A DNA stretch of 64,000 bases, from contig CASEME010000018.1 of assembly GCA_949289125.1 (NCBI GenBank), positions 62,001-126,000 on the forward strand, written 5' to 3'. The number at the start of each line of letters is the position of its first letter. The first letter of the stretch is position 1. The stretch comes from an uncultured Eubacteriales bacterium. GTDB taxonomy: Bacteria > Bacillota > Clostridia > Christensenellales > CAG-314. Shown piece after piece: positions 58,688 to 64,000 of this stretch. Position numbers and translations under genes: made by a program. The notes beneath the pieces are model-generated. The model made no database searches. It was not told where the DNA came from and saw only the letters and a program-made list of their open reading frames with translations.

Positions 58688-58894
58688 AGCAGTTCTCCTT
58701 TAATATTTTTGGGCAGTACGTTACGCACCACCTGCCACACTAATATACAATATTTTTAACAATTTGTCTTGTGTTTGCACGTCGCAAATGACATCAATTA
58801 AATAAAGTTGCACAAAACAAAACATTTTTTGCTACATCAATACCAAATAGTTGACAAAGCAAATGCTAGGTAATATAATATCTAAGCTAAATAT

Positions 58895-58969
58895 TGGGGT
58901 ATAGCCAAGCGGTAAGGCAACGGATTCTGACTCCGTCACTCGCAGGTTCAAATCCTGCTACCCTAGCCA
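58895..58969 (+). tRNA. tRNA-Gln (anticodon CTG)
   Basis: 75 nt with encoded CCA. Acceptor TGGGGTA / TACCCTA with one G-U pair, anticodon stem ACGGA / TCCGT around TTCTGAC (anticodon CTG, codon CAG), T arm GCAGG TTCAAAT CCTGC. Discriminator G. An accessory element starts directly after its 3' end. Confidence 0.95.
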
Positions 58970-58971
58970 TT

Positions 58972-59034
58972 GGACACTATATGTTGTGGTTTGATAATAC
59001 AAATTCACTATATATAGTGTCCTTATTTTTTACA
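58972..59034 (+). terminator. Terminator after tRNA-Gln
   Basis: GGACACTATAT (58972-58982) pairs with ATATAGTGTCC (59012-59022), followed by TTATTTTTTA. Confidence 0.85.
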
Positions 59035-59045
59035 TTTTCTAGGAT

Positions 59046-59178
59046 TTTCCCCAATTGGGGAAACGATTGGGGAGACTTTTCGGACTAAAAATTCCCCAAT
59101 TTTTTGTTTTTACGGCATTTTGTGGGGATTCTACGCCCTTATTTGATTGTCTTGTTTTTATCAATTTTTAATTTGGGG
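59046..59178. repeat. Cluster of CCCCAAT/ATTGGGG repeats between tRNA-Gln and the recombinase gene
   Basis: A perfect 18-bp palindrome TTTCCCCAATTGGGGAAA (59046-59063), ATTGGGG (59066-59072), CCCCAAT (59094-59100) and ATTTGGGG (59171-59178). Another TTCCCCAATT occurs at 60891-60900 beside a -35 box. Such spaced repeats next to an attachment site resemble arm-type or excisionase/repressor sites. Confidence 0.6.
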
Positions 59179-59184
59179 ATACTT

Positions 59185-60006
59185 TTACATATATTTTACT
59201 TTTTGTGCTTCTTTCAACTTAAATTGCTCCGAATAATGAGTATATACAGTTGCTGTTACTGTTGTGCCAAGTGAGTGCCCTGCCCACATACTTACTACTT
59301 CACTAGCTACACCACACTCTTTGCATCTAGTGATAAATGTGTGTCTAATTTCATGTGGGTGGTAATTTGGGAACAGTCTTTTCATACGGGTAGATATTGT
59401 ACAAAGGATGGTTATTCTTGCCCTGTCAAAGTCTATGTAATCTAGCACTTCTTTGACTTGTGGTGTGAAAGGTATCTTTCTCCACACTTCCACTTTGCCT
59501 AGTCTACCTTTACTTGTTTTGCATTTCAACCATTTGTCGTCCACTATCTCTATGCTTGCCAACTCCGACTTACGCAAACCAAAGTACAACAACACTAACA
59601 GTGCCGACGTGCCTTCTATATCTTTGTGTGACTTGCAATATTTAATCAGGCGTTCTTCCTCGTCTAGCGTCAATGCAGTACCACTCTTTGTTTGGTAGTT
59701 TGGTATTACTACTTTCTTAATAGGTGACGGTATTTGAAAATCATCTGCGGCAACATCAAAAATACAATTAAGCATCAACAATATCTTCTCTGCTTTTCTG
59801 TATTTGCTTTCGCCAACTATACCGAACAAATACTCTTGCACTTCCGTTCTTGTTATTTCGTCAAGATGCTTTTCGCCAAACACTGGTTGCAAGTCAACTT
59901 TGAAAGTACGCTCGTATTCTTTGTAAGTTGAAGGCTTGGTTGTCATTTGTTTTATTTTCAACCACTCCTGTGCATAGTCACTGAACTTTGGTGTTTTGCT
60001 TTGCAT
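59185..60006 (-). CDS. Tyrosine recombinase (phage-type integrase), catalytic and core-binding part
   Basis: 273 residues. Core-binding SAM-like domain (FSDYAQEWLKIK ... LDEITRTEVQEYL), then the catalytic domain with all key residues: Arg in FGLRKSE, HEIRHTF (HxxR), WAGHS (His) and the tyrosine nucleophile in TVYTHYS. The ATG at 60006 has no ribosome-binding site, and the frame continues upstream without a break, except for one TAA at 60085-60087, into the 117-residue frame at 60085-60438. The original gene was therefore probably about 418 codons, now interrupted. Confidence 0.88.
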   Translation of the reverse strand: MQSKTPKFSDYAQEWLKIKQMTTKPSTYKEYERTFKVDLQPVFGEKHLDEITRTEVQEYLFGIVGESKYRKAEKILLMLNCIFDVAADDFQIPSPIKKVVIPNYQTKSGTALTLDEEERLIKYCKSHKDIEGTSALLVLLYFGLRKSELASIEIVDDKWLKCKTSKGRLGKVEVWRKIPFTPQVKEVLDYIDFDRARITILCTISTRMKRLFPNYHPHEIRHTFITRCKECGVASEVVSMWAGHSLGTTVTATVYTHYSEQFKLKEAQKVKYM

Positions 60007-60084
60007 TGGTTGTGGCTTGTTATGGTTAACAACTGTTGTTACTTTTTCTACTGCTGTACTATTAGAGCTATTAGCACAAAAAGC

Positions 60085-60438
60085 TTATAGTCTATCTACA
60101 AACCGTCTACGCATTGTTTCGAAGTCTCGTCCCGACACCTCAATATACATATTCTTGCAACGAATACGAGCCTCAAAAAAGCCTTTAGTTGTTATGCGGT
60201 AACTTACTATAAAATTGTTTGCTATAAAAATTCTTCTAACATTTTCTGGCATGTTCTTAATCTCCTGTTTAGTTAATTTGAAACATCGCTTGCCATTGTC
60301 AGAAAAATCCCTTCTTTCCCTACTAACGACTACTTGGTCCATTGTCTTTTTGATGGACACAAGCTGTCCGTACAATGCTGTTAGCAAGTCAGTGTCACTA
60401 ACTCCAACAGCCAAATTGTTATTTTTATTATTTACCAA
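60085..60438 (-). CDS. N-terminal (arm-binding-like) fragment of the recombinase, ending at an in-frame TAA
   Basis: 117 residues. The C-terminal part (ITTKGFFEARIRCKNMYIEVSGRDFETMRRRF) resembles the beta-stranded AP2-like arm-binding domain at the N-terminus of element integrases. The preceding ~70 residues may add a helical extension. It is in the same frame as the downstream catalytic part (start codons 432 nt apart, divisible by three) with only one stop between them. A freestanding DNA-binding protein is possible; a nonsense-split integrase is the simplest reading. Confidence 0.65.
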   Translation of the reverse strand: MVNNKNNNLAVGVSDTDLLTALYGQLVSIKKTMDQVVVSRERRDFSDNGKRCFKLTKQEIKNMPENVRRIFIANNFIVSYRITTKGFFEARIRCKNMYIEVSGRDFETMRRRFVDRL

Positions 60439-60464
60439 TATGTAATTATTCGGGCTACCTGCGA

Positions 60465-60830
60465 TTATCTAATCTCGCCCTTATTATCTTGAATACTATG
60501 TTCTCTCTTCAATACATCTTCCTCCTTTTCCTTTATTCTTTCTTTTTTCATAGATTCTAGCTCGCTTGCAAAGAAATCGTCATATCCGTCCATTATCTTT
60601 GCAAATTGCAAATCATTTTTTGCAACCTCATCAAGCAAAGCCTTGTACCCTGCATAAATTAGTTGCACCTTTGTTAATCGATACTTTTTAAGAAAGCTGT
60701 TTATCTGTTCCAACTGCTCTCTTGGTATCATTGTTTGAAAGTTACCACACTTTGCTTTGCGTTCTTGCTTGTGTAGTTCTTCATACTTTCTGTAAGCCAC
60801 TCTCTGTGGTGTGTCCTCTTTTCGTGCCAT
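60465..60830 (-). CDS. Small element protein, helical, function unknown
   Basis: 121 residues with a very strong ribosome-binding site (AAGGAGG) before the ATG at 60830. Predicted mostly helical. Residues ~30-70 (FQTMIPREQLEQINSFLKK...) look like the DNA-binding-protein-type short helices seen in small plasmid or phage proteins, and the C-terminal third is a highly charged probable coiled coil. It is followed by the recombinase fragments. Its promoter region carries a CCCCAATT box, so it could be the element's regulator, but no family is recognised. Confidence 0.7.
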   Translation of the reverse strand: MARKEDTPQRVAYRKYEELHKQERKAKCGNFQTMIPREQLEQINSFLKKYRLTKVQLIYAGYKALLDEVAKNDLQFAKIMDGYDDFFASELESMKKERIKEKEEDVLKREHSIQDNKGEIR

Positions 60831-60883
60831 ATACTTTTTCCTCCTTGTTGCAATTACTTTGCACTGCTCGTATATGTACGATA

Positions 60884-60906
60884 ATATATTTTCCCCAATT
60901 TGTCAA
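60884..60906 (-). promoter_or_regulatory. Promoter with adjoining CCCCAATT box
   Basis: TTGACA (60901-60906) on the minus strand, with the TATCGT-like -10 17 bp on (60878-60883). The box TTCCCCAATT (60891-60900) fills the spacer next to the -35 and matches the repeats beside the recombinase gene, so it may be an operator. Confidence 0.5.
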
Positions 60907-61027
60907 TAGCTTTTACAAAACATTAGATACTCTTTAATTCTCTATACTGTAAATTGTTTCTTACCAATTATTTTTTTTGTTATTAAAATTTAATGTTTAT
61001 AAAGCCATTGTCATATAACTTTAACAA

Positions 61028-61044
61028 AATCGGGTATCCCGATT
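61028..61044 (-). terminator. Hairpin downstream of the DUF6291-like gene
   Basis: Seven-base perfect arms AATCGGG / CCCGATT with a three-base loop, followed on the minus strand by TTGTTAAAG. Confidence 0.55.
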
Positions 61045-61133
61045 GTTGCCACTCGAAATAGTCACTGCAAAGCTTGGTGTGGCTATTTCCTTATCCTGCT
61101 TCTAATTTTAATGACTTAGCAACAGTTTTTGCT

Positions 61134-61844
61134 TTACTTTTGCTCTACTATTTCATTGTAGTGTGTGAGTATCTGGTACAAACTTTTGCTATTAAAATAT
61201 CTGCTTGTTGGCAAATATTCATCTAGGCTTGTCCAGTCAATACCAACAGTTAAGTGTATGCTAGATTTGTAAATGTCGTTTACAATGTTTGGGTGTCTTG
61301 TTAAAAACTCTTGCATTGTAATGCTATTCAAACCTATTGGTTGTATGGCTTTCACTTGCTCAAATGTAACTGTCTTGCGTTCTGCACTGCCACCAATTTT
61401 GCCTACTCTCTTGCGTGTCTTTGAAAGGTCTATCTTTCGCTTTGCTAATGCAAAATATGTGTCTATCGGTGTTGGTAGCTCTGTTGGTGCTTGGTCGGTG
61501 AACATATATTTACATATTGCTTTTATGTACTGCCCGCCTTGCTTAGCGTCCATCAGTTGCATTGCTTGGTAAAAGTTTTCTATGAAGGCAAAGTATTGTG
61601 TACCTATATTTGCTTTACTCACTTTTCCCTTTAATTGCTGTTCTTTTTCTCTTGTAAGCTCATCAATAACATTACCCCACAAGAAGTTTTGCTTTTTGTC
61701 GTTAGATGGTTGGTCACCAATATCTTCGAACATATACTTGCACATACGCAAAACAAACTTGCCTGCTTCTTCATCTTTCATACTTCCAATTAGCTCGCCA
61801 TAAAACTCCGTAAATGTAAATTGCTTTATCTTGTTATCTATCAT
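61134..61844 (-). CDS. DUF6291-like element protein with internal duplication
   Basis: 236 residues, ATG at 61844 with AAGGAGG upstream. Two related blocks are visible: FTFTEFYGELIGSMKDEEAG...CKYMFED (~9-42) and FAFIENFYQAMQLMDAKQGG...CKYMFTD (~86-118). This is the pattern of the DUF6291-type proteins found on Bacillota phages and mobile elements, often near replication genes. A C-terminal ~100 residues is unlike both blocks. A role in element replication is suggested only by context. Confidence 0.65.
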   Translation of the reverse strand: MIDNKIKQFTFTEFYGELIGSMKDEEAGKFVLRMCKYMFEDIGDQPSNDKKQNFLWGNVIDELTREKEQQLKGKVSKANIGTQYFAFIENFYQAMQLMDAKQGGQYIKAICKYMFTDQAPTELPTPIDTYFALAKRKIDLSKTRKRVGKIGGSAERKTVTFEQVKAIQPIGLNSITMQEFLTRHPNIVNDIYKSSIHLTVGIDWTSLDEYLPTSRYFNSKSLYQILTHYNEIVEQK

Positions 61845-61931
61845 CTTTCCTCCTTATTTGTTTATCTTTGCTTATCTTATAAGACAGTTTACCGACTTGT
61901 CTAAGGTCATAATTTCTGCATCGGTCTTTAC

Positions 61932-62255
61932 CCCTCCTTTGTTAAAATTTAATTGACAAAATAAAAGTCCCTCTAATTAAATAGCCTGTTGAAAAGGCAA
62001 AAGTTGGTAGCGAAAATACAATAAAAAAATAAAATTTTATTGTTATACTTTTGAACATCAAATAAAAAACCCTCCAATATATAAGCCACGAGAATGACAA
62101 AAGTTGACGGTCTAATCGCAATAAAAAAATAAAAATTTCTGTATTTGCTTTTACCTATAAAAATTTACCCCTCTAATTAGTAGCCACGAAAAACGCAAAA
62201 GTACGTGCTAAAATTTAATAAAAAAATTAAAGTTTACAAATTGCACTTTTGAGCT
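61932..62255. repeat. Tandem ~100-bp AT-rich repeats (three copies plus a partial copy)
   Basis: CCCTC marks each unit at 61969, 62070 and 62169 (spacing 101 and 99). Each unit holds CCCTCtAAT, TAGCC or AAGCC, CAAAAGT (61999-62005, 62098-62104, 62196-62202), an ATAAAAAAAT block and a downstream ACTTTTG or close variant (62047, 62147, 62245), so each could fold back on itself. A truncated copy begins at 61932. Non-coding on both strands. Confidence 0.7.
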
Positions 62256-62407
62256 TGCAAATTTTTAACCTTATTACAGCCACAAGATTAAGTTACTCGA
62301 CACAATTTTATTTAGCATTTTGCCACCACTTTGCTTAGCTAAGTTTGACACTAATTTGTATAACATATTATTAAAAGCACCTTTACATATTTTGGTGTTA
62401 GAAAACA
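62256..62407. other. AT-rich intergenic DNA without recognisable feature
   Basis: No reading frame, promoter or repeat of note between the tandem repeats and the terminator of the right-hand genes. Confidence 0.5.
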
Positions 62408-62463
62408 AAAAAGCCACACAAGGACTAACCTTAATTTAATAAGGCTCATTCCTTGTGAGGCGT
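62408..62463 (-). terminator. Terminator of the SfsA/HEPN gene set
   Basis: GCC-A-CACAAGGA pairs with TCCTTGTG-A-GGC (62412-62463), enclosing CCTTA / TAAGG. Followed on the minus strand by TTTTTTG. Confidence 0.85.
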
Positions 62464-62670
62464 TGATAACTTCTTATTACAGATAGTTTCTGTTTCTACA
62501 CAACCTATATTACTCCGTGCGTTCGGTCTTATGCTTGATACTGCCTCTGTCCACTAAAAGTAATACGTATATATTTAATTTTGAAAATACACTACACTCA
62601 ATTTAGTTTGTACATACATATTAACACGGATTGAAAAGAATTTAAAACTTTGATGACAATTTTTATAAAT

Positions 62671-63192
62671 TTAGTTAATTAAAGATTCTATGCAATAACA
62701 ATTTAACTTACGAATAAATTGCGTTAAATCTTGAAATTCTATTTGAATTTCATATTCTTTATCCGTAAAAATAAAGTAGAATTCTTCCGTAACATCAACA
62801 TTACCATAAGCGATCGCATTACGCAGATGCCTAATAAAATCTTTCAATGTTAGCGTTTGATCATTTATATTTTTTAATCCCCACTCGCTTTCTAAACTGG
62901 CAACTTGAACTTGTGGAAAAGTTTTGTAAAATTCTTCTTTAGGATACATAATTAAGGCAGGCAAATATGATAAAAAAGAAAATTGATTATTGAATACTCC
63001 ACCAGCTTTATAAAAACCATTTTCTCTAAGTAACTCTTCCAAGATCTGATTCAATGTTATACTTTCATCATTTCTATATTTATCAACTAAAAATAGTAGT
63101 TGATTTGTCGTATGAACGTTTGCTAATAAATTACTTAAGGTTTTTTTCCATTTTACTTTCCCCTTTTTTATAAATTTAAGATAACAAAACAA
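62671..63192 (-). CDS. HEPN-like protein with out-of-frame ATG across an A7 run
   Basis: 173 residues in the open frame (nominal TTG at 63192, no ribosome-binding site). The C-terminal part, FIRHLRNAIAYGNVDV..., resembles the RNxxAHG motif of pEK499-type HEPN proteins with Tyr in place of His; many HEPN proteins are RNases or nucleotide-transferase partners in defence and toxin systems. The only ATG with a ribosome-binding site (GGGG, 63151) reads M-E-K-N and stops after six codons; skipping one base in the A7 run that follows gives M-E-K-T-L-S-N and joins the open frame. So this is a frameshifted gene, a recoding site or a slippage switch. Confidence 0.55.
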   Translation of the reverse strand: MFCYLKFIKKGKVKWKKTLSNLLANVHTTNQLLFLVDKYRNDESITLNQILEELLRENGFYKAGGVFNNQFSFLSYLPALIMYPKEEFYKTFPQVQVASLESEWGLKNINDQTLTLKDFIRHLRNAIAYGNVDVTEEFYFIFTDKEYEIQIEFQDLTQFIRKLNCYCIESLIN

Positions 63193-63197
63193 ATGTG

Positions 63198-63884
63198 TTA
63201 CAAAAGCTCAATCTCAGCATTCTCTACACCAGAAATTTTGATATTTTTAATCTCAACATAATTTTTTGTTAAATTTAGAGATACGGCAATTAATTTCATT
63301 CCTAATGCGATGCATTTTTCGAACTGTATATGTATGAGTGGCGATAAATTAATATCGAGCTCTTCTACAGAGGAACTGAGGGAAACAAAAATAAACTTTA
63401 CTATAAATCCTTGACCTAATAACACCTCAATATTTTTTAACTGTGTCAATATTCTTTTTGAAGGTATTTGCATAGGCGAAGCAATTTTGCCAGAAGAAAT
63501 AATGCTTTTAATTTCAACTATAGTTTTTTTCTCAGGCAAAAAAATATCTGATTTATATCCACAAATACTATATTCTCTCCTTATTCGTGTTGAAAGTTTA
63601 TTCTGATAATAATTGCTAATAACATAATTTGCATAAGATGAATTGACTATTATATGTTTCCCATCAATTTCAATCGCAAAAAGTGACCAGAAATAAATTG
63701 AATTTACGGATTTGGTTTTACTTAAAAGAACTTTTTGACCATATTTTACTGAAAGCACTGAGGATAATTTACAGGAAGAATGAACATAACATATTAATAT
63801 TTGCTGTTCGACCTCCACTTCTGCCAAGAATCTTGATTTGCATTCTTTTATAAATTTACCCTCAACAACATCCATTAACTTCAT
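63198..63884 (-). CDS. SfsA-like putative nuclease, divergent
   Basis: 228 residues. The opening VEGKFIKECKSRFLAEVEV, the middle FWSLFAIEIDGKHIIVNSSYAN, RIRREYSICGYKSDIF, VEIKS and KRILTQLKNIEVLLGQGF follow the SfsA pattern in order. SfsA has an OB-like N-terminal domain and a restriction-endonuclease-like core. The D...ExK triad (SDIF ... VEIK) is kept. E. coli SfsA has been described as a DNA/RNA nuclease. ATG at 63884 abuts the previous stop (TAAATG) and precedes the HEPN-like gene, so the three frames form one transcript. Divergent from housekeeping SfsA. Confidence 0.65.
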   Translation of the reverse strand: MKLMDVVEGKFIKECKSRFLAEVEVEQQILICYVHSSCKLSSVLSVKYGQKVLLSKTKSVNSIYFWSLFAIEIDGKHIIVNSSYANYVISNYYQNKLSTRIRREYSICGYKSDIFLPEKKTIVEIKSIISSGKIASPMQIPSKRILTQLKNIEVLLGQGFIVKFIFVSLSSSVEELDINLSPLIHIQFEKCIALGMKLIAVSLNLTKNYVEIKNIKISGVENAEIELL

Positions 63885-64000
63885 TTATACTACTTCATCC
63901 TGTAATGTAAAAAATAAGTCGTCTTGATCTAGTGCATATATATCTAGCAATTCTTTAATAAACTGTAATATATTTTTGGCACTAAGATTTGACTCATAAT
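63885..64000 (-). CDS. C-terminal end of an unidentified protein (5' part outside window)
   Basis: Only the last 37 codons are present: an acidic, helical end (AKNILQFIKELLDIYALDQD ...) ending in DEVV and a TAA that directly precedes the SfsA-like ATG. No family can be assigned. Zero spacing shows it belongs to the same operon. Confidence 0.7.
   Translation of the reverse strand, partial: YESNLSAKNILQFIKELLDIYALDQDDLFFTLQDEVV

Larger units (their letters stand above)
60831..61133. other. Regulatory intergenic region of the element
   Basis: Contains the promoter/operator near 60891-60906, an AATCGGG / CCCGATT hairpin (61028-61044) and an AAATAG-CAC / GTG-CTATTT inverted repeat around 61056-61089. 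No gene is seen. Confidence 0.6.
58970..64000. mobile_element. Integrated accessory element at tRNA-Gln (left part; right end outside window)
   Basis: Starts immediately 3' of tRNA-Gln. Carries a tyrosine recombinase gene next to the tRNA, small element-type genes, a DUF6291-like gene, an AT-rich repeat region and an accessory minus-strand gene set, with a visible drop in G+C. No capsid, terminase, relaxase or conjugation gene is seen in this part, so phage satellite, integrative mobilisable element or degraded prophage all remain possible. The right attachment site would be a copy of the tRNA 3' end beyond 64 kb. Confidence 0.7.

Noticed and set aside
61932-62255. CRISPR array
   Set aside because: The ~100-bp units are diverged throughout, without short identical repeats and unique spacers, and no cas genes are present.

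Overview
The window looks like a chromosome segment from a strictly anaerobic, low-to-moderate G+C Bacillota (Clostridia-type) bacterium. The evidence is its gene content: pyruvate:ferredoxin oxidoreductase, a monomeric [FeFe]-hydrogenase, a 2[4Fe-4S] ferredoxin, rubrerythrin, ECF vitamin transporters, the yabP-yabQ-divIC cluster and the yaaO-tmk-holB-ricT cluster of spore-formers, and strong GGAGG ribosome-binding sites with near-consensus sigma-A promoters (TTGACA-17-TATAAT). No rRNA, CRISPR array or insertion sequence was seen. The species cannot be named from this sequence.

About 1-58.9 kb is core chromosome, nearly all on the minus strand. In order it holds: uvrB-uvrA excision repair (uvrA cut by the left edge); an ECF S component with coaX (pantothenate/CoA); a small Cys-rich membrane protein; two YitT-family membrane proteins; rsmI and a TrmN6-like methyltransferase; ferredoxin; a CLC transporter; HAD phosphatase, CYTH and methyltransferase genes; rubrerythrin; an SNF2 helicase fused to a surface-protein-like, membrane-anchored C-terminus; tRNA-Arg; [FeFe]-hydrogenase; hpf; a ClpC-like ATPase; a Ca2+ P-type ATPase; nitroreductase; MATE; thyA-folA; a CDF exporter; glmM; a thioredoxin-reductase-like enzyme; rplM-rpsI; and ecfA1-ecfA2-ecfT-truA. 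On the plus strand follow PFOR and an FMN-binding-like lipoprotein. Then come a PlsC-like acyltransferase, mntP, divIC-yabQ-yabP, cysS, serS (plus), a YetF pair, a folate-type ECF S component (plus) behind an attenuator-like leader, ricT-holB-tmk-yaaO, a short MGMT protein, a membrane acyltransferase and tRNA-Gln.

At about 58.97 kb the character changes. Directly behind the tRNA-Gln(CUG) gene lies an AT-rich accessory element that runs off the right edge. It has a tyrosine recombinase gene interrupted by an in-frame stop, clustered CCCCAAT repeats between the tRNA and the recombinase, small element genes, a DUF6291-like protein with an internal duplication, about 0.8 kb of non-coding DNA with three tandem ~100-bp repeats, and a tight minus-strand gene set: an unknown partial gene, an SfsA-like putative nuclease and a HEPN-like protein whose natural ATG is out of frame across an A7 run.

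Functionally, PFOR, ferredoxin and hydrogenase form an electron path from pyruvate to H2. The EcfA1/A2/T module can power both S components here (pantothenate-like and folate-like), and the folate-like one fits with thyA-folA. Metal homeostasis is represented by MntP, a CDF exporter and a Ca2+-ATPase. The most promising unexplained items are the folT leader, the SNF2-surface fusion, and the SfsA/HEPN set with its tandem repeats.
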